Below, in pieces: positions 9,798 through 19,632 of a DNA stretch of 45,069 nt. Under the pieces are notes generated by a model. That model was not told the origin of the DNA. It made no database searches and saw only the letters and a list, made by a program, of their open reading frames with translations. The DNA comes from Colwellia psychrerythraea. Lineage in GTDB: Bacteria; Pseudomonadota; Gammaproteobacteria; Enterobacterales; Alteromonadaceae. Location of the stretch: assembly GCA_002163005.1 (NCBI GenBank), contig MAAF01000109.1:1-45069 (forward strand). Reading direction: 5' to 3'. The translations under genes were made by a program, and so were the position numbers. Positions within the stretch are counted from its first letter, which is position 1. Each line of letters begins with the position of its first letter.

Positions 9798-11249
9798 CTA
9801 TAAATTCTCCTCGGCGAAGGAAGCAAGTCGACTACGTACTACACCGTTTAAGTTAACCGTAGCGGAGCCAGGAAAGTCTTTAAAACGTTCTACAATGTAA
9901 GTCAGTCCCGAGGTAACCGCCGTTAAATAGTTACTATCAATTTGCGCCAAATTGCCCGAGCAAACTAATTTAGTCCCTTCACCACAGCGGGTGATAATAG
10001 TTTTTAGCTGAGCCGCCGTTAAGTTTTGGCATTCATCAAGCAGTACCAGTGCATTTTGAATACTACGCCCACGCATAAAATTCACTGACTTAAATTGGAT
10101 ATTGGCTTTATCCATAATATAATTTAAGCTGCCATGCATACTTTCATCTTGTTGATGTAAGACTTCAAGCGAATCAGTTATTGCGGCGAGCCAAGGTGCC
10201 ATTTTCTCTTCTTCTGTACCAGGTAAAAAGCCAATAGACTCAGCAATTTCTGGCGTACTGCGCGTAACAATTATTTTGTCATAAAGACCTCGCTCTATCA
10301 CTTGTTCTAAAGCGGTTGCTAAGGCCAGTAGCGTTTTACCACTACCTGCTGGCCCGGTAAGAATAACCAAATCAATAGTTGGATCCAATAAAGCATCCAT
10401 TGCCATGCCTTGGTAAATATTTTTAGCATTAATACCCCAAGCACTTTTCGCTAACAGTCGCTCTCTGCCAAGATCTAATATGGAAATATTATCATCATCC
10501 CAGCCAGTAACTTTGCCAGCAAAGCTGTCGCCTTCATCTAATAAGTATTCGTTAATATAAGTTTGCGGAACTGTATCTCGAGCAACATAATGCGTAGTAT
10601 TTCGCCCCTCAGTCTCGCTATCAACTGTTTGAATATTTTCCCAGAAATCACCTTCAAATTGATGATAGCCTTTAGTCAAAAATTGGATATCATCAATGAG
10701 TTGATCCGTTCTATAATCTTCAACATGCGCCAACCCTGCTCCCTTGGCTTTCAAACGCATATTGATATCTTTAGTGACCAAAACAATTTTTTTATCCGGG
10801 GTTTTCTTTTGAATATGCAAAGCAGCGTTAATGATGCGATTATCATTCTCATTAAAAGATAAAGTGTGAGCTGTTTTCTCAAGCGCATAATCATTGATAA
10901 TGGCGAGGCAGCCACTGGGGTGTTGATCATCGTTTTGAGGTAATTTAACACCAGCAAGCACTTGCTCTGGACTGGCATCTCTCAAAGTGTCTTCAAGCGC
11001 CCGAATAGCTACTCTAGCGTCACGGCTAACATCTTTTCGCCTATCTTTAATAGAGTCGAGTTCTTCCAGTACAGTCATAGGTACGACTACATCGTGCTCT
11101 TTAAAAGATAAAAAAGCGAAAGGTTCGTGTAAAAGGATATTGGTATCTAATATATAGATAATGGGTTGATTAATAGTCTCATCGATTTGAGACGTTTGGG
11201 TTACATTACCACTTAACATATTCTCATTATTCATATTCTCTTCAGTCAT
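9798..11249 (-). CDS. PIN-PhoH protein (PhoH2-type RNA helicase/ribonuclease family)
   Basis: An N-terminal PIN nuclease domain (about 28-160; acidic D35 in YILDTNILLHEP) is fused to a C-terminal PhoH P-loop ATPase (LTGPAGSGKT with K305; VLLDECQN Walker B). Family members are described as RNA-unwinding, RNA-cleaving enzymes; the substrate here is unknown. The start is placed at 11249 because GGAG lies eight bases upstream of that ATG, giving 483 aa; the frame extends 15 codons further without a ribosome site. It differs from the shorter ybeZ-type PhoH, which lacks the PIN domain. Divergent from rapA. Confidence 0.93.
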   Translation of the reverse strand: MTEENMNNENMLSGNVTQTSQIDETINQPIIYILDTNILLHEPFAFLSFKEHDVVVPMTVLEELDSIKDRRKDVSRDARVAIRALEDTLRDASPEQVLAGVKLPQNDDQHPSGCLAIINDYALEKTAHTLSFNENDNRIINAALHIQKKTPDKKIVLVTKDINMRLKAKGAGLAHVEDYRTDQLIDDIQFLTKGYHQFEGDFWENIQTVDSETEGRNTTHYVARDTVPQTYINEYLLDEGDSFAGKVTGWDDDNISILDLGRERLLAKSAWGINAKNIYQGMAMDALLDPTIDLVILTGPAGSGKTLLALATALEQVIERGLYDKIIVTRSTPEIAESIGFLPGTEEEKMAPWLAAITDSLEVLHQQDESMHGSLNYIMDKANIQFKSVNFMRGRSIQNALVLLDECQNLTAAQLKTIITRCGEGTKLVCSGNLAQIDSNYLTAVTSGLTYIVERFKDFPGSATVNLNGVVRSRLASFAEENL

Positions 11250-11376
11250 GAGCAATCTCCGTGAGTCACTGACAAAACAAATATAAAAGAACAATACTGT
11301 ACTTCAAGTATAGCTTACCCACAGTATTATCTTAATTATCACTAAGCAAGCTTAATTTTTTAATGATTCCGTCTAT

Positions 11377-11441
11377 GATTAAGAGTACTATAGCGCTTTT
11401 TTTTTACCCCTAGTTTTTAATGTTTAGTATCGCTCTTAATC
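11377..11441. repeat. Imperfect inverted repeat in the phoH/rapA spacer
   Basis: Nine bases (11377-11385) pair with 11433-11441, and TACTA (11386-11390) pairs with TAGTA (11425-11429) across a three-base bulge. The loop holds nine or more T. It lies 44 bp before rapA and would fold in the rapA leader. Confidence 0.45.
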
Positions 11442-11484
11442 AAATATAAAGTAATAACTAAGCAATCGTTGGAGAAGTAAGTTT

Positions 11485-14412
11485 ATGCCATTTCAGGTAG
11501 GTCAGCGTTGGATCAGTGACAGTGAATCAGATCAAGGATTGGGTACAGTAACAGGGGTTGAACACCGCTTTGTTAATATTGTTTTCACTGCCACAGGTGA
11601 ATCTCGTAAATATGCTAAAGATAATGCCCCACTAACGCGTGTTATATTTAATCAAGATGACCTTATTCCTAGCCACGAAGGCTGGTCGTTAAAAGTAATT
11701 TCACACAGTGAAGCTCAGGGTATTATCAGCTATGAAGGCATACGCCAAGATACCAATGAGCAAGTAATCCTAAAAGAAGTGATGATAGATCACTTTATTA
11801 AATTCAATAAGCCACACGACCGCTTACTTAACAGCCAAGTTGACCGCTTAGATTGGTTTCGCTTGCGTAAAGATTGCTTACAACATCAATACCAACAGCA
11901 ACAATCTGATTTAACCGGTTTGACCGGTGGTAGAGTTAGCTTGATACCGCATCAACTCTACATTGCTGATGAAGTCGGTAATCGCTTTGCTCCTAGAGTT
12001 TTACTCGCCGATGAAGTTGGCTTAGGTAAAACTATTGAAGCGGGGTTAATCATCCATCAGCAATTGGTCACTGGCCGTGCAAAAAGAATTCTGATCATAG
12101 TACCAGAATCTTTAATGCATCAATGGCTGGTTGAAATGCTACGCCGTTTTAATCTTAATTTTAGTATTTTTGATAATGAACGCTGTGTTGAAACCAGCCA
12201 AGATAATTATGTTGATGGCAAGAAAGCTAATCCCTTTAGTTCAGAACAGTTGGTCTTAGTTAACCTTGGTTTTATCACTAATAATCCACAATGGTATGAC
12301 GCACTAGTTAGTGAAGATTGGGACTTGATGGTTGTCGATGAAGCACACCATCTAAACTGGCAACAAGATAAACCTAGTATTGAATATCAATGTATTGAAC
12401 AACTCGCACAAGTTATTCCGGGTGTCTTATTGTTAACAGCAACGCCTGACCAGTTAGGTCATGAAAGCCACTTTGCCCGTTTACGCTTACTTGATGCTGA
12501 CCGTTTTTATGACTATCAAAAATTTACCGAAGAAGAATCCCACTATAGTGAGGTTGCTGATGCCGCCAATGCTTTAGTCGAAGGTAATAAACTTTCTAGT
12601 GAGCAAGAAGCAACACTCACTGATTTATTGAAAGAAACTGATATCAGCGTCCAACTAACTGAGTTAAACCAATCAAATAGCGAGCAATCTGCAAAAGTAC
12701 GTCAAGGTTTATTAAAACAGTTACTTGACAGACATGGCACGGGTCGTATCTTGTTTAGAAACTCTCGAAATACTATTAAAGGCTTCCCTGCCCGTCAAGT
12801 AATGCCTGTTGCGTTGGATATGCCTGAGCAATATCAAGAAAATATTAACGAGTTTATGCTCAGTGACTGCCCTGAAGTTTTAGCTAAATCAAAGCAGGCT
12901 AAATATATTTTCACCCCCGAAATGCTCCACGGTTTAGATCAACAAAATGATACTTGGACTGACTTTGACCCTAGAGTTGATTATTTAATTGAGCTGTTAC
13001 AGTCACTTAAAAAAGAAAAAGTTTTAGTCATTTGTGCTCACGCCCAAACAGCCATTGATTTAGAAGCCGTACTTCGTATTAAAGAAGGTATTCGCAGTGC
13101 TGTTTTCCATGAGGGTTTATCAATATTTGAACGCGATAAGGCTGCCGCTTATTTTGCCCAAGACGAAGACAGTGCTCAATTATTGCTTTGTTCTGAGATT
13201 GGTAGTGAAGGGCGTAATTTCCAATTTTCTCATCATCTAGTTCTGTTTGATTTACCAAGTAACCCTGATTTATTAGAGCAACGCATTGGTCGCTTAGACA
13301 GAATAGGGCAAACAGAGATAATCCGTATTCATGTGCCTTACTTTGCAGATTCGGCACAGCAGTTATTGTTTGATTGGTACCAACAAGGTATGCAAGCATT
13401 TGAGCATACTTGTATTACGGGTCGAGTGGTTTTCGAAACCTTCGGAGAGCAATTACTCTCATTAGCATTAACCTGCCAGCAGCAATCAGCTGAAGCAGAA
13501 TCGCTTATCAGTGGCAGTTGGCAAAAGCATTTAACAATTAAAGCTGAATTAGAATCTGGCCGAGATAAGTTATTAGAGCTGAATTCATCTGGCCAAGGAC
13601 GTGCCCATGAATTAGTTGAAAAAATTCAACAAGTTGATAATGACATTAACTTGCCTCAATTTATGTTTCAGGCACTCGATGTTTTTGGTGTCCAGCAAGA
13701 TGATAAAGCTGATAATGCCATAGCCTTGAACCAAAGCGAACACATGCTTAATAGTAATTTCCCATGCTTACCCGAAGATGGCACTACAGTTACTTTTGAT
13801 AGAGAAACCGCGTTAGTTAATGAAAATTATCAATTATTAACTTGGGATCACCCTATGGTTCGTGGTGTGTTGGACTTGGTCTTAAGCGATGAAATTGGTA
13901 ATGCCAGTATTGGTTTATTAAAAAATGAAGCACTACCAGTAGGCACTTTCTTCCTCGAGTGTTTATTTACTGTAGAAGCTACTGCACCTGCTCATTTACA
14001 GCTAGGTCGTTACTTACCTACTACGCCAATTCGTATTTTGGTAGATAAAAATGGCAATAATTTAGCAGACAAAGTCAGTGAAAAAGTACTTGATAAACAA
14101 TTGTCACCCGTTAAAAAACAAATGGCATTACAACTTATCAAAGCACTTAAGACACAAATAGCGCCTTTGGTTGCTAAAGCAGAGGCTCATGGCGCGCAGC
14201 ATATTATTGCAATCCAAGAGAAGTCTTTAACTGCAATGCAAAATAAACTCTCATTAGAGCAACAACGATTAACAGCGTTAAAAGCTATTAACCCAAGTGT
14301 GCGCCAAGAAGAGATTGATTTTATTAGTCAGCAACAAGATGAGTTAAGGCACTATATTGATAAAGCGCAATTGACCTTTGAAGCAATTCGCATGATAGTG
14401 GTTACTCACTAA
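11485..14412 (+). CDS. rapA: RNA polymerase-associated ATPase RapA
   Basis: SWI2/SNF2 ATPase that binds core RNA polymerase and promotes its recycling after transcription. 975 residues (E. coli 968). N-terminal Tudor-like domains (PFQVGQRWISDSESDQGLG), Walker A in DEVGLGKTIEAG (about 174-185), DEAH box with D285 in VVDEAHH, LTATP motif III, and helicase C motifs SEIGSEGRNFQF and QRIGRLDRIGQ. The C-terminal coiled coil ends ERQ/Leu-rich. The ATG follows GGAGAAG. RapA followed by rluA is conserved synteny; here both lie on the plus strand. Confidence 0.97.
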   Translation: MPFQVGQRWISDSESDQGLGTVTGVEHRFVNIVFTATGESRKYAKDNAPLTRVIFNQDDLIPSHEGWSLKVISHSEAQGIISYEGIRQDTNEQVILKEVMIDHFIKFNKPHDRLLNSQVDRLDWFRLRKDCLQHQYQQQQSDLTGLTGGRVSLIPHQLYIADEVGNRFAPRVLLADEVGLGKTIEAGLIIHQQLVTGRAKRILIIVPESLMHQWLVEMLRRFNLNFSIFDNERCVETSQDNYVDGKKANPFSSEQLVLVNLGFITNNPQWYDALVSEDWDLMVVDEAHHLNWQQDKPSIEYQCIEQLAQVIPGVLLLTATPDQLGHESHFARLRLLDADRFYDYQKFTEEESHYSEVADAANALVEGNKLSSEQEATLTDLLKETDISVQLTELNQSNSEQSAKVRQGLLKQLLDRHGTGRILFRNSRNTIKGFPARQVMPVALDMPEQYQENINEFMLSDCPEVLAKSKQAKYIFTPEMLHGLDQQNDTWTDFDPRVDYLIELLQSLKKEKVLVICAHAQTAIDLEAVLRIKEGIRSAVFHEGLSIFERDKAAAYFAQDEDSAQLLLCSEIGSEGRNFQFSHHLVLFDLPSNPDLLEQRIGRLDRIGQTEIIRIHVPYFADSAQQLLFDWYQQGMQAFEHTCITGRVVFETFGEQLLSLALTCQQQSAEAESLISGSWQKHLTIKAELESGRDKLLELNSSGQGRAHELVEKIQQVDNDINLPQFMFQALDVFGVQQDDKADNAIALNQSEHMLNSNFPCLPEDGTTVTFDRETALVNENYQLLTWDHPMVRGVLDLVLSDEIGNASIGLLKNEALPVGTFFLECLFTVEATAPAHLQLGRYLPTTPIRILVDKNGNNLADKVSEKVLDKQLSPVKKQMALQLIKALKTQIAPLVAKAEAHGAQHIIAIQEKSLTAMQNKLSLEQQRLTALKAINPSVRQEEIDFISQQQDELRHYIDKAQLTFEAIRMIVVTH

Positions 14413-14449
14413 TGCCTAAACGTTAACTGGCTACACACTAAAAAATTAT

Positions 14450-14477
14450 AGGGCTAAGCTCACATGAGCATAGCCCT
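14450..14477 (+). terminator. Hairpin after rapA, before rluA
   Basis: A 12-bp stem with one A/A mismatch (14450-14461 with 14466-14477) and an ACAT loop is followed by a weak T-rich stretch. Likely a leaky terminator, located only 18 bp before rluA. Confidence 0.6.
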
Positions 14478-14495
14478 TCTAATCTTGGAAAAATA

Positions 14496-15179
14496 ATGAG
14501 CGCAAACCCTGATTTTATCTATTTACCACAGATGTCACCTTACCTTGATATTATTTACCAAGATAATGATATTGTTGTCTTAAATAAATCGAGTGGTATT
14601 CTGAGCGTGCCAGGTAGATTGCCTGAACATCAAGACTGCTTACAAAATCGTGTGCAGAGAGTTTTACCTACCGCAACGGTCGTGCATAGGTTAGATATGG
14701 CCACGTCAGGCATAATGGTCATGGCGTTAAACAAACCAGCACACGTTGCTATAAGCCGTCAATTTGAGCAAAGAAAAACTCAAAAAAGCTACCTTGCCCG
14801 GGTGTGGGGTTTAGTCGAACAAAGTGAAGGTAGTGTTGATTTACCATTGATATCAGATTGGCCCAATAGACCAAAGCAAAAAGTTGACCATGAAAACGGT
14901 AAAAAATCATTAACGCATTATCGCGTGCTTAGCCATAATGATTCAACAAATGAGCCAGCTAGCACCCTGCTTGAACTGACACCAATTACCGGGCGTTCTC
15001 ACCAACTTAGAGTCCATATGTTAGCATTAGATCATCCCATATTAGGGGATAGGCTTTATGCGCCTCAAGAAGCATTAATAATGAGAAACAGATTACAGTT
15101 ACATGCGTTGAAGTTAAGCTTATTTCATCCAAGTACTGAACAAGCGATTACTTTTAATGCGCCGTGCCCATTTATTTAA
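14496..15179 (+). CDS. rluA: Dual-specificity 23S rRNA/tRNA pseudouridine synthase
   Basis: Family enzyme that makes pseudouridine at 23S rRNA position 746 and tRNA position 32. 227 residues, no S4 domain. Catalytic D67 sits in VVHRLDMATSG; other motifs are GILSVPGR and ITGRSHQLRVH followed by HPILGDRLYA. The short length and lack of S4 favour RluA over RluC/RluD. The gene follows rapA as in E. coli. Confidence 0.94.
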   Translation: MSANPDFIYLPQMSPYLDIIYQDNDIVVLNKSSGILSVPGRLPEHQDCLQNRVQRVLPTATVVHRLDMATSGIMVMALNKPAHVAISRQFEQRKTQKSYLARVWGLVEQSEGSVDLPLISDWPNRPKQKVDHENGKKSLTHYRVLSHNDSTNEPASTLLELTPITGRSHQLRVHMLALDHPILGDRLYAPQEALIMRNRLQLHALKLSLFHPSTEQAITFNAPCPFI

Positions 15180-15273
15180 CATTTTTATTTCACGCTTTTT
15201 ATTCTATGGTCGATATAGGATTACTGGTAACGGGTTAATACCCATGAGACTTAAGACCCTTAAGGAAAAATAG

Positions 15274-16218
15274 TTGCATAACATAAGTTTGCCTAAAATT
15301 AGCCGTAATAAAGTCAGCGCAAAGTTAATGGCTTTACTTATCTGTGCGCTAACTTTTATTTGCTCTACAAACTTTATCTTTGCAGAGGAGCAAAAAGCTG
15401 ACGCGTCGATAGAAAACACTAAAACGGTAGCAAATAAAACGCCTCCAATAAAAAAGCCTATCGAGCTAACTAAGCAGTATAAAGAAGACCTTAAACATTA
15501 TTTATCAAGTGATGAGGTAAAGCCCTTGTTAGCAGGACCAGATGATTATTTGACTTTAGTAAAAAGATACACCAGTGCAAACAGTAAAGGTGTCGCGATT
15601 TTATTACCTGACTGGCAGCAAGGTGCCACTAACCCAAAAGCAATAAATTATTTACGTAATGTTCTCCCTGCTAAAGGCTGGAGCACTATTGCAATACAAC
15701 CGAGCAAGAAACCAGAAGGTTATCCCTCATCTGCAATTACAGTAGCGGAACAAAAAAAAGAAAACCAATTAGCCCTAAAAGAGTATAAAAGTAAACTAAA
15801 TAGTATGATCAATGCCGTCATGAACACGGCAAAAGAATACCCCGGTATAGTACTGGTTATTGCTCAAGGGAATAATGCCGCCTTCTTGGTAGATTTATAC
15901 AACCAAGACGGAAGCCAGCGACCCAATGCACTCATTATGTTAAGTAGCTATCGACAGAGTAATCATGCACTCGTTAACAATGTAAATGAACACTTTGCAC
16001 ATCAGTTAGCTTTGACTGAACTACCGGTACTCGACCTTTACCTTAAGCATGATAATCCACTCGTGCTGTCCACTGCAGCACAAAGAAAGGCCTTTTCGAC
16101 GCAAGAAATGAAAGTATATTACCGCCAGCGTCAGTTAAACAATACCGTTACCGGTTATTATCCGGAAGAAGAATTATTGATTCAAATTAATAGTTGGCTC
16201 AAAGCTATTGGCTGGTAA
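15274..16218 (+). CDS. Exported DUF3530-type alpha/beta-hydrolase-like protein
   Basis: 314 aa from a TTG start, chosen because AAGGA lies seven bases upstream; an internal ATG at residue 19 lacks a ribosome site. The basic n-region plus hydrophobic stretch ending IFA (about residue 37) looks like a signal peptide, so the mature protein is probably periplasmic. The fold pattern is hydrolase-like (GVAILLPDW near 108, IVLVIAQGNNAA, ALIMLSSY, VLDLYLKHDNP), but the nucleophile elbow reads AQGNNA rather than GxSxG, so a classical Ser hydrolase is unlikely. Resembles Pfam DUF3530; function unknown. It is not part of the E. coli version of this locus. Confidence 0.75.
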   Translation: MHNISLPKISRNKVSAKLMALLICALTFICSTNFIFAEEQKADASIENTKTVANKTPPIKKPIELTKQYKEDLKHYLSSDEVKPLLAGPDDYLTLVKRYTSANSKGVAILLPDWQQGATNPKAINYLRNVLPAKGWSTIAIQPSKKPEGYPSSAITVAEQKKENQLALKEYKSKLNSMINAVMNTAKEYPGIVLVIAQGNNAAFLVDLYNQDGSQRPNALIMLSSYRQSNHALVNNVNEHFAHQLALTELPVLDLYLKHDNPLVLSTAAQRKAFSTQEMKVYYRQRQLNNTVTGYYPEEELLIQINSWLKAIGW

Positions 16219-16243
16219 GCTCATACCATCATAAAAGAGAAAA

Positions 16244-16263
16244 GCTATTCAATATTAAATAGC
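16244..16263 (-). terminator. Probable terminator of djlA
   Basis: A 6-bp stem (16244-16249 with 16258-16263) is followed on the minus strand by TTTTCTCTTTT. It lies in the 64-bp convergent gap between the DUF3530 gene and djlA. Confidence 0.55.
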
Positions 16264-16282
16264 CTTAAGCATACTTTAGGGG

Positions 16283-17110
16283 TTATTTATTCTGTTTCTC
16301 AATCAAGTCATATGCAGCTTGAATTTCTTGTGTTTTTTGTTTAGCACTTTCCATCATTTCTGGTGGTAAGCCCTTAGCCATTAATTTATCAGGGTGATGT
16401 TGAGACATTAATTTTTTATAAGCCTTTTTAATTACTCGCATTTCTGAGTTTTTATCAATGCCGAGTACTTTAAAAGCGTTATCTAATTGCTGACCACTAG
16501 CAGGTATATTTCCTGCCCCCTGTTGACGATAACCCCGGCCGCTTTGTTGTTGATGGAAATTAGCGCCAGCAATAATCATTTCTAGTAACTTATCAAGTTC
16601 ACCAGTCGAATAACCTAACAATTTTGCTATGGTGTGCAAAACAGAACGCTCTGCGTCATCTAATTCGCCATCACTAAAGGCAACTTGAACTTGTATTTCT
16701 AAAAACATTAGCAACAAATCATGTCTATTGCCCATCAAACGTTTAAATTTAACAAGACGGTCTTTGAGCGGAAAACCTGCGGATTTGCCTTCACGAAAAG
16801 CATCTTGTGCTTGCTCGCGTAACTCACTACTTAGCCCCAGTTTGTCCATATAAGCACTAGCGAACATAATTTCATGACTAGTCACTTTTCCTTTGGCTTT
16901 GGCAACATGTCCCATCACTGAAAAAGTGGTATAGAAAAAAGCGGCTTGCCGAGCTATCTCATCTTCTTTGCCGCCGGCTAACCCATTGAAATTAAAACCT
17001 CGGCCACGATCAAACATATGACCGAGCCAAAGGCCCAACAAAGCACCAAACAAGTTTTTACTGAGCATAAAGCCAAACAAAAAACCTAAAACCTTACCCC
17101 AAATATGCAT
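16283..17110 (-). CDS. djlA: Membrane-anchored DnaJ-like co-chaperone DjlA
   Basis: Co-chaperone that stimulates DnaK at the inner membrane; in E. coli linked to envelope stress and capsule signalling. 275 residues: an N-terminal Gly-rich transmembrane segment (about 5-31, LFGFMLSKNLFGALLGLWLG), a TerB-like helical domain (about 50-185), a Gln/Gly-rich linker, and a C-terminal J domain (about 208-275) with the HPD triad at 239-241. Divergent from lptD as in E. coli. The start fits the conserved N-terminus. Confidence 0.95.
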   Translation of the reverse strand: MHIWGKVLGFLFGFMLSKNLFGALLGLWLGHMFDRGRGFNFNGLAGGKEDEIARQAAFFYTTFSVMGHVAKAKGKVTSHEIMFASAYMDKLGLSSELREQAQDAFREGKSAGFPLKDRLVKFKRLMGNRHDLLLMFLEIQVQVAFSDGELDDAERSVLHTIAKLLGYSTGELDKLLEMIIAGANFHQQQSGRGYRQQGAGNIPASGQQLDNAFKVLGIDKNSEMRVIKKAYKKLMSQHHPDKLMAKGLPPEMMESAKQKTQEIQAAYDLIEKQNK

Positions 17111-17149
17111 TTTTAAGCATTCCTTAACAATAATATCTAGCCTACAGAT

Positions 17150-17177
17150 GAACTATGACATAAGAAGTTAGTCCAAC
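17150..17177 (+). promoter_or_regulatory. Possible sigma-E-type promoter of lptD
   Basis: GAACT (17150-17154) and TCCAAC (17172-17177) are 17 bp apart, resembling the GAACTT/TCnnA pattern of sigma-E promoters that drive lptD-surA in E. coli. The match is weak and rests on analogy. Confidence 0.25.
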
Positions 17178-17276
17178 TGAAGAAATTGCTATATCATAAA
17201 GCAATTAGCCGTTAAAATACTTGATTCATCGCTATAAAATCAATTTATAAATACTTTCACCATTTTCGGACAATAA

Positions 17277-19589
17277 ATGCTTTTTTCCCGTACATTAAGT
17301 TTTGCTCTCGTTGCACTATTAGTTTGCTTATCAGAAGTCGCTCAAGCTAATGAAGAAACAAAAAATCAATCACCTGAAACTAGAGTAATGCTGTGCCCGT
17401 TACCCGTCTTTGATGATATTGCCAAAGGAATACCTGACGTTGTTGATAGCACTATTCGTATATCCTCTTTACAGGCAAGTATCGAACAAGACCAAGTAGC
17501 ATTGTTTAACGGTTCTGTTATTCTGGTAGATAAAGGTCAGAAAATCATTGCTGACCAGCTTTCCTTTAATCGTTTAAAAATGCAGATAGAAGCCATTGGA
17601 AATATTCATTACCAAGGCAAACAAATCAATATTTTTGCCAATACACTAAGTGCAAGTAAAACGAATAAGTCAACAGAGATGACCGGCGCATCATACCAAC
17701 TTGATGGCAATCCAGGGCATGGTAAAGCAGCAAAACTGTCTATAAGCAGTGATGGCGTGATGAGTTTAGTCGACTCAACTTTTACCACCTGTTTACAAGA
17801 AGTACCTGATTGGCAAATAAAAGCCTCTGAAATTAACCTTTCTTCAAATGGCGATTTTGGTGAAGCTTATCATGCACAATTTAGAGTATTAGATATACCT
17901 ATTTTTTATGTACCCTACTTTTCTTTTCCAATATCAAAAGCACGCTTAACTGGCTTTTTATATCCCGAGTTCAGTACTTCTACCAACTTGGGCGCAGAGT
18001 TTAGTGCTCCTTTTTATTGGAATATTGCCGAGAACTATGATGCCACTATAACTCCTCGCTATATGTCTAAACGCGGCACTCAGCTGCAAACCGAATTTCG
18101 TTATTTGATGGATCAGCAAGCGGGTAAAATTGATATCGAATATTTAAATAATGATAAAGAAATCAAAACCAATAATGATCCTAGATATTTAGCGCGCTTT
18201 CAACATATAGGCACTTTTTCAGAGGACTTCCGCGCTTATATTGATTACACCACCATTAGTGATGATAACTATTTAGTTGATATTGGCAGTAAACAGTATA
18301 ATTCAAACGATGCTTATTTATATCAAACAGGTGAATTGGCTTACTTTAGTGAGCAATGGCAAGCGACATTACAATTACAGGATTTTGAAGTACTCGGTGA
18401 TCATCAGCCTAGCTATAAAACATTACCACATATTGAAATATCGGCCCAACAACCGTTAAACTTTTTATCGGGCCAATTTGAACTTTATTCTGAAATGACT
18501 AATTTTCAAGCTTCAGAAAAAGATCAAGTAGAAGCAAATCGCTATCATGTCGAAGTAGGCTTTACCTTTCCTATTACCAGGCCTGCTTGGTTTTTAAATT
18601 CTGAAGTAAAGTTAATGCATACTTATTATCAACAAGACAATATTTCTGCAGGAAGCTCATTAGAAGAAACAGTAGAAAGAACCTTACCTAAGGTACGTAT
18701 TCATGCGGGTATTAATTTTGATAGACAGCTTTTCGCCTTTGGACAAAACTACCGCCATACTCTTGAACCGCAGTTACAATACCTTTATGTGCCAGAAGAA
18801 GATCAATCTAATATTGGCTTATATGATACAACAATTTTACAAGATGATTTCCACGGTATTTTTCGTGATAGCCGCTATAGTGGGTTGGATAGAATCGCGG
18901 CAGCTAACCAGTATACTTGGGGTATTACTAGTCGATTACTTGATGAAGAAAACTTGGAAATAATTCGCGTTAGTCTGGGTCGTATTCAATATATTGGGGA
19001 AAATAATACCGACCTTGCCAATGATGTCTTGTTAACTGATAATGGCGACATTAACAAGAAACAATCATCTGTTGCTGCGGATTTGTTTTACCGAATTAAT
19101 CATCAGTGGCAAGTGAGTGGAGATATTCAATACAACACCCTAGAGGATTTTACTAATAAAGGGCAAATTAATATTGATTATCAAATTAATAAATATAATC
19201 TAATACAATTGAACCATCGCTATACTCGTAATGTCTCAGGAGATAGCTTAGAACAAGCTTCTCTCTTAACAAGTATTGCTATTAACGAAAACTGGGCATT
19301 TGTTGGGCGTTTAACACAAGATTTACAGCAGGATAGAAGTTTAGAATCATATGCTGGCTTTCAATACGAAAGTTGCTGTTGGGCAGTACGCATAGCCTAC
19401 CATCGCCATATTAACTCTAACTTAGATGCTGCCAGCTTTGTTACAGAGAATCGTGAAGAATTTGATACTGGTATTAGCATCAAATTCATCATTAAAGGGT
19501 TAGATGGCAAGCAATCAGCCATCGGTACGCAAGAGATGTTTGATGACAGCATATTTGGTTATAAACGCCCTTATTACTTACAAAATTAA
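17277..19589 (+). CDS. lptD: LPS-assembly outer-membrane protein LptD
   Basis: Outer-membrane beta barrel that inserts LPS into the outer leaflet with LptE. 770 residues. Signal peptide ending AQA (about 24), a periplasmic beta-jellyroll (about 40-200) and a large C-terminal barrel rich in alternating aromatic strands, ending [11 protein letters not shown]. The disulphide cysteines can be placed: C40, C172 and the adjacent pair C700-C701 (YESCCWAVR), matching the four-Cys pattern of E. coli LptD. Starts the lptD-surA-pdxA-rsmA-apaH run. Confidence 0.96.
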   Translation: MLFSRTLSFALVALLVCLSEVAQANEETKNQSPETRVMLCPLPVFDDIAKGIPDVVDSTIRISSLQASIEQDQVALFNGSVILVDKGQKIIADQLSFNRLKMQIEAIGNIHYQGKQINIFANTLSASKTNKSTEMTGASYQLDGNPGHGKAAKLSISSDGVMSLVDSTFTTCLQEVPDWQIKASEINLSSNGDFGEAYHAQFRVLDIPIFYVPYFSFPISKARLTGFLYPEFSTSTNLGAEFSAPFYWNIAENYDATITPRYMSKRGTQLQTEFRYLMDQQAGKIDIEYLNNDKEIKTNNDPRYLARFQHIGTFSEDFRAYIDYTTISDDNYLVDIGSKQYNSNDAYLYQTGELAYFSEQWQATLQLQDFEVLGDHQPSYKTLPHIEISAQQPLNFLSGQFELYSEMTNFQASEKDQVEANRYHVEVGFTFPITRPAWFLNSEVKLMHTYYQQDNISAGSSLEETVERTLPKVRIHAGINFDRQLFAFGQNYRHTLEPQLQYLYVPEEDQSNIGLYDTTILQDDFHGIFRDSRYSGLDRIAAANQYTWGITSRLLDEENLEIIRVSLGRIQYIGENNTDLANDVLLTDNGDINKKQSSVAADLFYRINHQWQVSGDIQYNTLEDFTNKGQINIDYQINKYNLIQLNHRYTRNVSGDSLEQASLLTSIAINENWAFVGRLTQDLQQDRSLESYAGFQYESCCWAVRIAYHRHINSNLDAASFVTENREEFDTGISIKFIIKGLDGKQSAIGTQEMFDDSIFGYKRPYYLQN

Positions 19590-19632
19590 CACCATACGCA
19601 ATATTTAAAATATAAAACAAGATATAAAAAAT

